Below, one piece after another: positions 18,011-26,958 of a stretch of 64,000 bases of DNA; the first letter of the stretch is position 1; each line of letters opens with the position of its first letter. The notes beneath the pieces were generated by a model, which saw only the letters and a program-made list of their open reading frames with translations, was not told where the DNA came from and made no database searches. This stretch comes from Cupriavidus taiwanensis (GTDB lineage: Bacteria > Pseudomonadota > Gammaproteobacteria > Burkholderiales > Burkholderiaceae), in contig NZ_LT977071.1 of NCBI RefSeq assembly GCF_900250075.1, positions 2,715,546 through 2,779,545 on the forward strand. Direction: 5' to 3'. The position numbers and the translations under genes were made by a program.

Positions 18011-18790
18011 TCAGAGCAAGTCCCGTAGTTCACGTTCCAGCCGCCGCTTCATCCAGCGCGCGGCCAGCAGCAGCGCGGCCGCCAGCAGCGCCAGTGCCGC
18101 CAGCGGGGCCGGCGCCGGCAAGCGGCCGCCGAGGATGATGACGTGGACCGCGTCGATGGCCCAGTACGCCGGGTTGAGCACCAGCAAGCCGCGCGCCCAT
18201 GGCGGCAGGATCTCGGGCAGGTAGACCACCGGAGTCATCCAGAATCCGAACTGCAGCGCGACCACCACGATATGGCGCACGTCCGGCAGGAACACCTCGA
18301 GCATGCCGAGCACGATGCCGACACCGTAGGCGAACGCGCCCAGCAGCCCGACCACCGCCGGCAGCGCCAGCCAGGCCGGGTTGAACGGAAAGCCGATCAC
18401 GGCCAGGTAGGCGGCATAGAGCGCCATCGATATGCCGTAGACCACCAGTTCCACCGCGACCACGTGCAGGGGCATCAGCCCCAGGCTTACCGGTACCTTG
18501 CGGATCAGGTGTGCCTTGGCGGTGTAGACCGTGGACAGGCGCGACAGCGTGTTGGCGAACAGGTTCCACGCCAGCATCCCGCCGATCAGGTACACGGTAT
18601 AGGCGTAGGGGCTGCCGTCGCTGCCGAGCCGCGCCCGCATCAGGTGCGAGAACACGGTACTGAACACGATGATAAGGCACAGCGGGTGGATGATCAGCCA
18701 GGCCATGCCGAACAGCTGGCCCTGCTGGCGGTCCACCAGCTCCTGCCGCGCGAACAGCAGCATCGTTGAAAGTGCCTCGCGTCTTGCCAT
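18011..18790 (-). CDS. wzm: ABC-2 type polysaccharide export permease (Wzm-like)
   Basis: The 259-residue membrane protein has about six hydrophobic segments and the ABC-2 family start MARREALSTMLLFARQELVDRQ. The motif GMAWLIIHPLCLIIVFSTVF and the late WMTPVVYLPEILP are typical of Wzm/KpsM-like permeases. The ATG at 18790 has AAGGA just upstream; the frame is open to 18880 but those residues overlap the previous gene. It lies between manC and wzt and forms the membrane channel of the O-polysaccharide exporter. Confidence 0.92.
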   Translation of the reverse strand: MARREALSTMLLFARQELVDRQQGQLFGMAWLIIHPLCLIIVFSTVFSHLMRARLGSDGSPYAYTVYLIGGMLAWNLFANTLSRLSTVYTAKAHLIRKVPVSLGLMPLHVVAVELVVYGISMALYAAYLAVIGFPFNPAWLALPAVVGLLGAFAYGVGIVLGMLEVFLPDVRHIVVVALQFGFWMTPVVYLPEILPPWARGLLVLNPAYWAIDAVHVIILGGRLPAPAPLAALALLAAALLLAARWMKRRLERELRDLL

Positions 18791-18824
18791 GGTCCTTGTT
18801 CCCTCGTCTGCGCGACCGGCCACT

Positions 18825-20324
18825 TCAGGCGTGGTGCGCCGAAGCCGGCGCCGTGCCGGCTTGCGCCGGCGCACGGCCATAGTTGTCCTCGAAGCGCACG
18901 ATGTCGTCCTCGCCCAGATAGTTGCCGCACTGCACTTCGATCAGCACCAGCTCGCCGCTGCCGGGGTTGTGCAGCCGGTGCTTCTGTCCCGCGGGAATGT
19001 AGGTGGACTGGTTGGCCAGCAGCCGCGCGTGCTGCGTGCCGTTCTCGACCAGCGCTTCGCCGGACACCACGATCCAGTGCTCGTAGCGATGCGCGTGCAG
19101 CTGCAGCGACAGCGACTGGCCGGGCGCGACCACAATGCGCTTGACCTTGAAGCGCTCGCCCTCCACCAGCACGGAATACGCGCCCCAGGGCCGCCGCACC
19201 GTCCGATGGTGCCGGTAGGCGTCATGCCCTTTGCGCTGCAGCGCGGTGACGATGTGGCGTACATCCTCGGCATGCTCGCGGTGCGCGACCAGCAGCGCGT
19301 CCTCGGTGTCGACGATCATCAGGTTGTCCAGGCCGACGGCACCGACCACGCGCTCGCTGCGGATAAAGCAGCGGCGGGTGTTGTGCAGCACGGCCTCGGC
19401 GCTCACGCTGTTGCCCTCGCCATCCTGCGGCAGCAGCGCGCTCACGCTCGACCACGAACCGACATCGCTCCAGCGCATGGTGTTGCGCACCACGGCCACG
19501 CGCTGGGAGCGCTCCATCAAGGCAAAATCCAGCGACTGGGCGCGCACCGCCTCGAACGCCGCCGGGTCAAGCTCGAGCGACAGCTGGTCGCCGGCGCGCA
19601 GTTCGCGGCCGCCGCGGACACTGCCGGCGGCCTGGTCGACGATATCCGAGGCGTAGCGCTGCAGCTCGGCCAGCACGGCGCCGGCCGAGAAGCAGAACAT
19701 GCCCGAGTTCCACAGGTAGTCGCCGCTGGCCAGGTAGGCCTTGGCCAGCTCCAGCGCGGGCTTCTCCACGAAGCGGCACGCCAGGTGCGCCGACTCGCCC
19801 GCCGCGCCGATGCGCGGCCCGGCCTGGATGTAGCCATAACCGGTTTCCGGCGCGGTAGGCGCCACGCCGAACGTGGCCAGCCACCCCTGGCGCGCCACCG
19901 CCGCCGCCGCCGTCACCGCTTCGACGAAACTCTCCAGCGGCTCGATCAGGTGATCGGCGGGCAGCACCAGCATCAAGGCATGATCGCCGTGCCGGCGCGC
20001 CACCCAGCTCGCTGCCGCGGCAATGGCCGCGGCGGTGTTGCGGCCGACCGGCTCGAGCAGGAAGCTGCATGGCATGGCTCCCGCGGCGCTGCGCGCGAAC
20101 GTGTCGCGAGCGAGAAAGTAGATGTCGCGGTTGATGACGGTCACCACCTCCTGCACGCCCGGCAGGGCCGCCACGCGGTTGAACGTCTTCTGCAGCAGGC
20201 TTTCGCCATCCGCCAGCGTCATCATCGGCTTGGGAAAGGTCTCGCGCGAGACCGGCCAGAGCCGGGTTCCGGCGCCGCCGGAGATCACCACCGGGACCAG
20301 TACCGGCAGGTCAGTGTTGTCCAT
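18825..20324 (-). CDS. manC: Mannose-1-phosphate guanylyltransferase / mannose-6-phosphate isomerase
   Basis: The 499-residue bifunctional enzyme makes GDP-mannose. The nucleotidyltransferase half begins VPVVISGGAGTRLWPVSRE and contains FVEKP and WNSGMF. The C-terminal cupin half carries VAPGQSLSLQLHAHRYEHWI and VSGEALVENG, the type II phosphomannose isomerase fold. The start at 20324 has GGAG upstream and overlaps the TolC gene by 14 bp. Its place between the secretion genes and wzm/wzt indicates that GDP-mannose, or a derivative such as rhamnose or perosamine, feeds the polysaccharide. No 4,6-dehydratase gene is present in the operon. Confidence 0.94.
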   Translation of the reverse strand: MDNTDLPVLVPVVISGGAGTRLWPVSRETFPKPMMTLADGESLLQKTFNRVAALPGVQEVVTVINRDIYFLARDTFARSAAGAMPCSFLLEPVGRNTAAAIAAAASWVARRHGDHALMLVLPADHLIEPLESFVEAVTAAAAVARQGWLATFGVAPTAPETGYGYIQAGPRIGAAGESAHLACRFVEKPALELAKAYLASGDYLWNSGMFCFSAGAVLAELQRYASDIVDQAAGSVRGGRELRAGDQLSLELDPAAFEAVRAQSLDFALMERSQRVAVVRNTMRWSDVGSWSSVSALLPQDGEGNSVSAEAVLHNTRRCFIRSERVVGAVGLDNLMIVDTEDALLVAHREHAEDVRHIVTALQRKGHDAYRHHRTVRRPWGAYSVLVEGERFKVKRIVVAPGQSLSLQLHAHRYEHWIVVSGEALVENGTQHARLLANQSTYIPAGQKHRLHNPGSGELVLIEVQCGNYLGEDDIVRFEDNYGRAPAQAGTAPASAHHA

Positions 20325-21810
20325 GTCTGGGTTCTCCAAAGGGCTTGGTGATGACGGCCGACGCATCCGGGGCGCGGCTTGCTGTTCTGCGCGCTTGCCG
20401 CTCGGGCCGCTCGGGCCGCTCCAGCTGTACCGTCGCGGCGTGGCCCGAAAACTGCGCACTGGCTTCGCGCACGTCCTGCTCGGTAAGCAGGCCCGCCGCA
20501 AACCGCAGCCGCAGCCGCGTGACGACGTTGGTATAGCGGGCGCGGGCCAGGTTGCGGCGCGCGGTATGCAGCTGCTGCTGCGCATTGAGCAGGTCCAGGT
20601 TGACGCGCATGCCCGCGGCGATGCTCAGGCGCGTCGCGCGCAGCAGTTCCCGCGCGGCCTGTTCCGCCTGTTCGTAGGCGCCGACCTTGACCACGCTGCT
20701 GAGGGCCAGGTCGAACTGCTTGCGCACTTCGTCCGTGACCTCGGTACGACGCCCGTCGAACTCCGCCATCGCCTTGCGGTAGCCGGCCTCGGCCTGGCTG
20801 ACCTGGGCGCTGACGGCACCGCCGCTGAACAGCGGCACGGCCACCTGCAGGCCGACGTACGCGGTGTCGTACTTGGTGTTCAGCGTGTTGACGGTTTCCG
20901 ACTTGTTCTCGCCGTAGCTGGCCACCAGGTCGACCCTGGGCAGGTGGCCGGCACGCGCGCGGCCGATATCCTGCCGCGCCGCCTCCACGCCGTGCTCGCG
21001 CGACTGCAGCTCGGGATTGTTGGCGATGGCGGCATCGGTCCAGTACCCGATATCGGCCGGCACCGGTCCCAGCGCGCGGAACTCCGGCGACAATGTCGCC
21101 AGCAGCCGGTCCTGGCCGCCCTCGCTGGCTCCGAGGATCGCGTCCAGGCGCTTGCGCGCGGCGGTCAGGCCGTCGCGTGCCTCGATCACCTGCGCCACCG
21201 CGAGGTCGAGCCGGGCCTGCGTCTCGACGATGTCGGTGCGCGTACCCTCGCCCTTGTCGAAGAAGCGGTAGTTCTGTTTCAGCTGTTCCTGCAGCGCGTC
21301 GCGCTCCGCTTCGGCCAGTGCGATCACGTCGTAGGCCTCCAGCACCTCGGTGAAGGCCGTGGTCACGCGCAGCGCCAGTTCCTGGCGCCGGCTGTCGAAC
21401 AACGCCGCGCTGGCCTGCGACTGCGCTTCGCCCTGGCGGAAGCGCGACCAGTAGTCCCAGTTGAACAGCGGCTGGCGCAGCTGCACCGCGCCGCTGTAGC
21501 TGCGATAGAACTCGGTGGTGGTCTGGTCGCCGAGGCGCGGCCCGGCATAGCGGGTGATGTCCGAACGGTTGCGCGCCCAGTTGTAGGTGAACTGGATCTG
21601 CGGCAACAGGAAGGACCGCCCGATCACGCGGTACTGCTCGCCGGCGGCGGCCTCTTCGACCGCCGCGCGAAAGCGGGGATCCTGCGCGAGCGCCAGGTGA
21701 TAGGCATCGAACAGCGACATGGCCTGCGCGGCGGCGCCACCTGGCGCGCACAGCAGGCAAGCGGCGGCGAGCGTGGCCAGCACGCCGGTTCCAGCACGAA
21801 CGAGGCGCAT
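20311..21810 (-). CDS. TolC-family type I secretion outer-membrane protein
   Basis: The exported protein of about 499 residues has a signal peptide (GTGVLATLAAACLLCAPGGAAAQA) followed by TolC-type helical and beta repeats. It begins MSLFDAYHLALAQDPRFRAA and carries the internal duplication seen in PrtF/AprF-like channels. The second ATG (21810) lies four bases after GGAGG; the first (21813) overlaps the MFP stop as ATGA and is an equal candidate. It completes the three-part secretion system with the MFP and ABC genes upstream. The C-terminal tail (LERPERPERQARR) is charged and variable. Confidence 0.92.
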   Translation of the reverse strand: MRLVRAGTGVLATLAAACLLCAPGGAAAQAMSLFDAYHLALAQDPRFRAAVEEAAAGEQYRVIGRSFLLPQIQFTYNWARNRSDITRYAGPRLGDQTTTEFYRSYSGAVQLRQPLFNWDYWSRFRQGEAQSQASAALFDSRRQELALRVTTAFTEVLEAYDVIALAEAERDALQEQLKQNYRFFDKGEGTRTDIVETQARLDLAVAQVIEARDGLTAARKRLDAILGASEGGQDRLLATLSPEFRALGPVPADIGYWTDAAIANNPELQSREHGVEAARQDIGRARAGHLPRVDLVASYGENKSETVNTLNTKYDTAYVGLQVAVPLFSGGAVSAQVSQAEAGYRKAMAEFDGRRTEVTDEVRKQFDLALSSVVKVGAYEQAEQAARELLRATRLSIAAGMRVNLDLLNAQQQLHTARRNLARARYTNVVTRLRLRFAAGLLTEQDVREASAQFSGHAATVQLERPERPERQARRTASRAPDASAVITKPFGEPRHGQH

Positions 21811-23153
21811 CATTCCTCCGTCAGCGCCGTTCTCGCGCGATCGGCCACCGGCTTGAACAGATAGCTCAGCATGGTGCGCTCGCCGGTCTTGATGAAGACT
21901 TCCACCGGCATGCCGGGCCGGACCTGGTGGCCGGCGAGCCGGTCCATGCCGTCCGGCGTCACCTGCGCGCGGATCTTGTAGTACGGCGCGCCCTCTTCTT
22001 CGGTCAGGCGGTCCGCCGACACCACCGAGACCGTTGCCGGGATGCGCGGCGTGCGGCTCTGGTTGAACGCCGTGAACATCAGTTCCACCGGCAGGCCGCT
22101 GGTGACCTTGTCGATCAGGTTGACCGGCACCCGCGCCTCGACTTCGAGCGGCTCGCCGTCCGGCACCACGTCCATCAGCCGGGCGCCGGGCGCGACCACG
22201 CCGCCCTGGGTAAAGATGGCCAGCCCCACCACCGAGCCCGACACCGGCGCGCGCACCTGCGTGTTGGCGACGTCGAAGTCAAGTCCCTCCAGCCGGCTGC
22301 GCAGCATGCGCACATCGCGCTGGGCTTCGCCCAGCAGCGTCCGCACCTCCTTCTGCTCCTGCTCGCGGCGAAGGCTGGCGCGTATGCGCAGTTCGGTGAG
22401 CTGGCTTTGGGTGCGGCCGATGGTGCCAAGATCCGCCGAGATCTCGCCATTGACCTGCGCGTAGAGGCGCTCGGTGTCGAGCAGACGGTTGCGTGGCATG
22501 TAGCCTTCGCGCGCCAGCTCACGCATGTTTTGCAGCTGCTCGCGCAGTGCGGCCAGCTGCTGCTGCTTGTTCTGGCGCGCATCGCGCAGCCCGCTCAGCT
22601 GTGATTGCAGCCCGGTGATGCCCTCGGCAATGGTGCCAAGCTCCTTCTGCAAGGCCTGCCGGCGCGAGGCAAAGAGTTGCCGCTGCACGGCGATCACCTC
22701 GGCCACGCCCGGATCCGATGCCGCCTCGCGACCGATCTCGCCGAAGTCGATGTCGGCAAGGCCGTCGCGCTCCGCCAGCAGGCGCACCTCGACCGCACGC
22801 GCGGTGAGCAGCTGCGCACGCGTCGCCTCGGCCTGCGCGCGCGCCTGCGTATGGTTCATGGTGACGAGGACCTGCCCGGTCCTGACCTTGTCGCCGTCCC
22901 TGACCAGGATCTTCTCGACAATGCCGCCGCTCGGGTGCTGGACCACCTTGCGGTTGCCCGAGACGATGACGGTACCCGCCACCGGCACGCCCTTGTCCAG
23001 CGGCGCCAGCGCCGCCCACAACAGGAAGCCTCCCAGCCCGGCGGCGATGACGGTCCAGCCGATGCGGCTGTAGCGGCGCGCGGGAACCGCGGGCGCAGAT
23101 GGCTGCGCGGCGGCGACGGCCGGCGGCAGCGACGATGCATGATCGAAAGGCAT
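21810..23153 (-). CDS. HlyD/PrtE-family membrane fusion protein of type I secretion
   Basis: The 447-residue periplasmic adaptor has one N-terminal transmembrane helix (IGWTVIAAGLGGFLLWAALAP), a lipoyl half (VVQHPSGGIVEKILVRDGDKV), a long coiled coil (about 110-290), the second lipoyl half (TQVRAPVSGSVVGL) and a beta-barrel with the HlyD pattern GMPVEVFIKTGERT. It links the inner-membrane ABC transporter to the TolC-like channel. It lies 12 bp after the ABC gene and overlaps the TolC gene start. Confidence 0.94.
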   Translation of the reverse strand: MPFDHASSLPPAVAAAQPSAPAVPARRYSRIGWTVIAAGLGGFLLWAALAPLDKGVPVAGTVIVSGNRKVVQHPSGGIVEKILVRDGDKVRTGQVLVTMNHTQARAQAEATRAQLLTARAVEVRLLAERDGLADIDFGEIGREAASDPGVAEVIAVQRQLFASRRQALQKELGTIAEGITGLQSQLSGLRDARQNKQQQLAALREQLQNMRELAREGYMPRNRLLDTERLYAQVNGEISADLGTIGRTQSQLTELRIRASLRREQEQKEVRTLLGEAQRDVRMLRSRLEGLDFDVANTQVRAPVSGSVVGLAIFTQGGVVAPGARLMDVVPDGEPLEVEARVPVNLIDKVTSGLPVELMFTAFNQSRTPRIPATVSVVSADRLTEEEGAPYYKIRAQVTPDGMDRLAGHQVRPGMPVEVFIKTGERTMLSYLFKPVADRARTALTEE

Positions 23154-23164
23154 GGCGATTCAGG

Positions 23165-24937
23165 TCAGGAATGTGAGCCGGCGGCACGCGCGGGCTCGCC
23201 GCGGCTCGCCAGGACTGGCTCGGCGCCGCGCGCCGGCTTGCCGCCCGCTTGCGGCTGTGCCCGCTGCTGCATCGCGCGCAGCACCTCTTGCGTCGGGCCG
23301 AATGCATGCGAGGTACCGTCCTGCAGCACCAGCAGCCGGGTCGTCACGGCCAGGACGCTGCTGCGATGGCTGACGATGACGACCGTGGCGCCGCGTTCGC
23401 GGCACAGCGTGATCGCCCGGGCCAGCGCCGCCTCTCCGGCTTCGTCCAGGTTGGAGTTCGGCTCGTCGAGCACGATCAGCGCCGGCGAGCCATACAGCGC
23501 GCGCGCCAGCGCGATGCGCTGCTTCTGCCCGCCCGACAGTCCGGCGCCATCCGGTCCAAGCTCGGTGCCGTAGCCCTTGGGCAGTTTCAGCACCATGTCG
23601 TGCACACCGGCAAGGCGCGCGGCTTCGACAACAGCCTCGGCATCGAGCTCGCCGAAGCGCGCGATGTTCTCCGCCACCGTCCCCGCGAACAGCTCGATGT
23701 CCTGCGGCAGATAGCCGACGAACGGTCCCAGTTCATCCTTGTTCCATTGCCAGACATCGGCCCCGTCGAGCCGCACCTCGCCCGCCAATGGCGGCCATAC
23801 GCCGACCAGCAGGCGCGCCAGCGTGGATTTGCCCGAAGCGCTGGGACCGATCACGCCAAGCACCTCGCCTGGCGGCAGCGCGAAGTTGACGTTCTTGAGC
23901 ACCGGCGCGGTGCCCGGCGCGCCGCCGACCAGCCGCGCCACGGCGAGCTGCCCGCGCGGGCGCGGCAGCGACATCGCGCTGCGCCGCGCCGGATTCGCCG
24001 CCAGCAGCTTGTGCAGGCGCTCGTAGGCCGCCCGCGCCGCGCTCCACTGCTTCCAGCCGCCGATCACCCCTTCGACCGGGCTCAGGGTCTTGCCCATCAG
24101 GATCGAGGCCGCGATCATCATCCCGGCGGTGATCTCGTTGTCGAGCACCAGCAAGGCGCCCACGCCCAGCACCATCGATTGCAAGGCGATGCGCGCGAAG
24201 CGGGTCCACGCGCCGACGATCGACGCCTTCTCGCTCGCCTCGCCCTGCTTGCCGAGAAAGGCTTCGTGAATGCGCAGCCAGCGCGACTGCAGCGGCCCCA
24301 GCATGCCCATTGCCTCGATGGCCTCGGCATTGCGCAGCGTCACCGTGGCCGATTCGGCGGAACGCAGCGACAGCCGGCCCGCTTCGTCCAGCGGCTGGCG
24401 CGAGATGCGCTCGTTGATCACGGCCAGCGCAATCAGCACGGCGGCGCCGCACAGCGCGAACAGTCCGAGATGGAAGTCGAACAGGAAGATCACGCCCAGA
24501 TAGAGCGGGAACCACGGCGCGTCGAAGAATGCAAACAGCGTCGAGCCGGAAATGAACTGGCGCAGCGTGGTCAGGTCGTTGAGCGCCTGGCCGGCGATGT
24601 AGCCGCCCTGGCGCAGGTTGGTTTCGAAGGCGGCGGTGTAGACGCGCCGGTTGAGCTGGGCGTCGAGCTGGGCGCCGACATGGATGGCCACCTGGCTGCG
24701 CACATACTCGAGCACGGAGATCAGCGCAAACAAGCCCAGCGTGATGGCGCTGAGCATCCACAGCGTGGTCTCGCTGCGGCTTTGCAGCACGCGGTCGTAG
24801 ACCTGCAGCATGTAGAGCGACGGCACGAGCATCAGCAGGTTGATCACGGCACTGAACACGCCGATATTGCGCAGGGCACTCTTGTGCGCGCGCAGGGCTG
24901 TCAGGATTTCACTGCCGGGAGGCGCGGATTGGCTCAT
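23165..24937 (-). CDS. Type I secretion ABC transporter (PrtD family)
   Basis: The 590-residue inner-membrane transporter has a six-helix membrane domain (about 20-300) and an ATPase domain (Walker A GPSASGKS near residue 360, signature LSGGQKQR, Walker B LIVLDEPNSNLDE). It lacks a C39 peptidase region and so belongs to the PrtD/RsaD group that exports uncleaved RTX-type substrates. It is the first gene of the nine-gene operon. The likely cargo is the RTX protein encoded at 33316, and perhaps the Bap-like protein at 62371. Three CRP-like palindromes lie upstream. Confidence 0.95.
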   Translation of the reverse strand: MSQSAPPGSEILTALRAHKSALRNIGVFSAVINLLMLVPSLYMLQVYDRVLQSRSETTLWMLSAITLGLFALISVLEYVRSQVAIHVGAQLDAQLNRRVYTAAFETNLRQGGYIAGQALNDLTTLRQFISGSTLFAFFDAPWFPLYLGVIFLFDFHLGLFALCGAAVLIALAVINERISRQPLDEAGRLSLRSAESATVTLRNAEAIEAMGMLGPLQSRWLRIHEAFLGKQGEASEKASIVGAWTRFARIALQSMVLGVGALLVLDNEITAGMMIAASILMGKTLSPVEGVIGGWKQWSAARAAYERLHKLLAANPARRSAMSLPRPRGQLAVARLVGGAPGTAPVLKNVNFALPPGEVLGVIGPSASGKSTLARLLVGVWPPLAGEVRLDGADVWQWNKDELGPFVGYLPQDIELFAGTVAENIARFGELDAEAVVEAARLAGVHDMVLKLPKGYGTELGPDGAGLSGGQKQRIALARALYGSPALIVLDEPNSNLDEAGEAALARAITLCRERGATVVIVSHRSSVLAVTTRLLVLQDGTSHAFGPTQEVLRAMQQRAQPQAGGKPARGAEPVLASRGEPARAAGSHS

Positions 24938-24998
24938 ATGGATTGCGGATACACCTTAAGCACTGCGGAGAATGGCACCTGCCGGGGGCTGGTCGCGT

Positions 24999-25092
24999 TG
25001 TGACGTGGTGTCACAAAGCAGGTGCGAATTCTGGATGAGGGATGGGGTGGTGCTTGTGACGTTCATCACAAAATTGTGTGAGGTGGGTCACG
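24999..25092 (-). promoter_or_regulatory. Triple CRP-like palindrome array upstream of the secretion/polysaccharide operon
   Basis: Three sites are visible. One is TGTGACGTGGTGTCACA (24999-25015), which has one extra spacer base. The second is TGTGACGTTCATCACA (25055-25070). The third is TGTGAGGTGGGTCACG (25077-25092). From the middle site, reading minus, CAGAAT (25033-25028) lies exactly 32 bp away, giving a start near 25021 and an 84-base leader. The first site would then be just downstream of the start, where a bound protein could block transcription. The second and third are 22 bp apart, two helical turns. Confidence 0.68.
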
Positions 25093-25188
25093 GTTGGTTT
25101 TGTTTTGGTGGGTGAGAGGTTTTCTTTAGGCAATGCGGATGGCTGTCGTGCTTGGCGGGCGTGGCTGTTTCGCCGGCGCAGCCGGCGA

Positions 25189-25219
25189 CCTCCTTTCTGT
25201 CCGAGCGACAGAAAGGAGG
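25189..25219. repeat. Intergenic hairpin with 13-bp perfect arms
   Basis: CCTCCTTTCTGTC (25189-25201) and GACAGAAAGGAGG (25207-25219) form a perfect stem around a five-base loop. A smaller GC inverted repeat lies just before it (about 25170-25187). It resembles a dispersed intergenic element rather than a gene, and the short reverse frames across it are not credible proteins. Confidence 0.6.
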
Positions 25220-25393
25220 CAAAGAGCGCGTCGCCTGGGCGGCTGGCCAAGGCGGTGTCGGAGGTTCGAACGGTGGTGACTTACGGTGAGGCAGTTGGTG
25301 GTTCGGCCCTGCTGACGCTACCTGGATGTGCCTGACGTTCGAGGTTGGATGGACGAACCCGACTTTAGGTCGGTGGCCGCCTGCTAACGGCGT

Positions 25394-25590
25394 TATTGGT
25401 GGGACGCCTTCGGCTGCGCTGCGCGCGCTCACTAGCTCAGGCCTACGGCTCGGGCACGGAGTGCATCGCTGCGCTCGCACGCGTTGTCGCTTGCGAGCCC
25501 TCTGACTTTTGTTGCCCGCTGGTTTTCTCCCTCTCCCGCTTGCGGGAGAGGGGCGGGGGAGAGGGCCGGCGCATCCACGAAGTCCGACAC
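25394..25590. repeat. Composite intergenic repeat with REP-like palindrome (copy 1)
   Basis: This stretch contains a module of about 40 bp (cgggcacggagtgcatcgct and what follows, 25451-25490) and then a palindrome with 11-bp arms, CCCTCTCCCGC at 25529-25539 and GCGGGAGAGGG at 25542-25552. It ends in a GGGGGAGAGGGCCGGCGC tail. The same order recurs at 31790-31960. The rest of the gap 24938-25676 holds the regulatory array and the hairpin above, and no gene was found. Confidence 0.65.
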
Positions 25591-25676
25591 AAAAACCTGC
25601 CGAGCACTCGTCATCCCGCCGAGCCGCGATCAGCCCCTGCTCCGCCGCAGGCTGCCTCCCTTCCCGCGCCCCACGT

Positions 25677-26834
25677 TCACCAGCGCCGGAACTCCGGTTC
25701 GCCCGCCGGCGTTGTCACCGCGCCATCGCGCAGCACGCTCTCGTAGAGCGCGTGGTAACGCCGCCGCATCGTGCTGGCGCTGAATTTTTCAACGAAGCGG
25801 GCGCGGGCGTTACGGCCGAGGGTTGCGGCCAGGCTGGCGTCGGCGTGCAGGCGCGTGAGCGCGGCACGCAGGGATGTGGGATCGGCCGGCGGCACAACGT
25901 AGCCGGTGTGATCGTGCACGTTGACGTAGCTGCTGCCGGTGCCGATCTCGGAAGACACCAGCGGCTTGCCGAACATTGCCCCTTCGAGCAGCGTGACGCC
26001 GAAAGCCTCGGCCCGCAGGTGCGAGGGGAACACCACACCCCGGCACAGCGACAGCAGCGCATGCTTGTCGGCATCCGGCAGCACGCCGAGGAACGTCACG
26101 TTGTCCAGCCCCAGCGCGACGGCCTGTTGCCTCAGGGCGTCTTCCTGCGGCCCGGTGCCGACGATGACGACGCGGAACGCCGCGTCGCGGCACGCCTGCA
26201 TCAGGATATGCAGGCCCTTGTAGTAGCGGATCACGCCGACGAACAGGAAGAAGCCCTCCCCCACGCGCTCGCGCCACATGGCGACGCGGGCGGGGTCCGC
26301 CTCGCATTCGCTGGCATCGAGGCCGATCGGGATGGTGTGCACGCGCGCGCGATGGCGACGCAGTACGTCGCTGGTTTCGAGGTAGTTGGGCGAGGTGGCG
26401 ACGATGGCCTGCATGCTGCCCAGGAAACGATGCATCAGCGGCGCATACAGGGGCATCAGCAGGCGCTGGCGCACGATGTCGGAGTGGTAGGTGACGAGCG
26501 CCGGCACGCGCACGCCCGCGGCAAAATGCAGCACGTCGCCAAAGGGCCACGGGAAGTGGTACTGCACGACATCGGCCCACGCCACCGCGCGCCGGAACTG
26601 CGCCAGCGCACTGAACGAGATCGGCGTCGAGGCTGGCGACAGGTGCGCACGCGCGCGCGTGACGCGCACGCCGTCGATCTCCAGCTCGCGCTGCGCGCCA
26701 CCGCCATGCCGGCTCAGGGTGAACACCTCGTGCGCCAGGCCGTCGGGCTGCCTGCGCGCGAGCTGGCGGATGACCTGTTCGATGCCCCCGTACGAGTCCG
26801 GGTAGTACACCTTGAAGACGTGCAGAATATTCAT
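25677..26834 (-). CDS. Glycosyltransferase family 4 protein
   Basis: The 385-residue GT-B enzyme begins MNILHVFKVYYPDSYGGIEQ, with the GT4 glycine loop. The C-terminal donor domain has LFVGVIRYYKGLHILMQA and HLRAEAFGVTLLEGAMFGKP (E-x7-E). Length is normal. It is divergent from a second GT4 gene across a CRP-like palindrome; minus-strand GAGACT at 26886-26881 lies 32 bp from the palindrome centre, giving a leader of about 40 bases. It likely adds a sugar to the same surface polysaccharide; donor unknown. Confidence 0.88.
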   Translation of the reverse strand: MNILHVFKVYYPDSYGGIEQVIRQLARRQPDGLAHEVFTLSRHGGGAQRELEIDGVRVTRARAHLSPASTPISFSALAQFRRAVAWADVVQYHFPWPFGDVLHFAAGVRVPALVTYHSDIVRQRLLMPLYAPLMHRFLGSMQAIVATSPNYLETSDVLRRHRARVHTIPIGLDASECEADPARVAMWRERVGEGFFLFVGVIRYYKGLHILMQACRDAAFRVVIVGTGPQEDALRQQAVALGLDNVTFLGVLPDADKHALLSLCRGVVFPSHLRAEAFGVTLLEGAMFGKPLVSSEIGTGSSYVNVHDHTGYVVPPADPTSLRAALTRLHADASLAATLGRNARARFVEKFSASTMRRRYHALYESVLRDGAVTTPAGEPEFRRW

Positions 26835-26880
26835 GTCAGTGTGTGGCTTGGCATCCGGTCCGGGTCGGCGCTGGTGGCAG

Positions 26881-26950
26881 AGTCTCTCGTGGCGCGCACC
26901 GGCGCAGTGTGATGGCTGTCACAGAACGGCGGCCACCGGCTCGCTATGGT
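26881..26950. promoter_or_regulatory. Bidirectional CRP-like promoter between two glycosyltransferase genes
   Basis: TGTGATGGCTGTCACA lies at 26908-26923 (centre 26915.5). Plus-strand TATGGT (26945-26950) is exactly 32 bp away, giving a start near 26957, two bases before the ATG at 26959. Minus-strand GAGACT (26886-26881) is also 32 bp away and could serve the gene starting at 26834. Confidence 0.7.
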
Positions 26951-26958
26951 TGCGCCTC

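Noticed and set aside
25011..25250. 79-codon minus-strand frame containing SFLSLGQKGG
   Set aside because: It is a translation of the intergenic hairpin repeat and of the promoter palindromes, with no ribosome-binding site.
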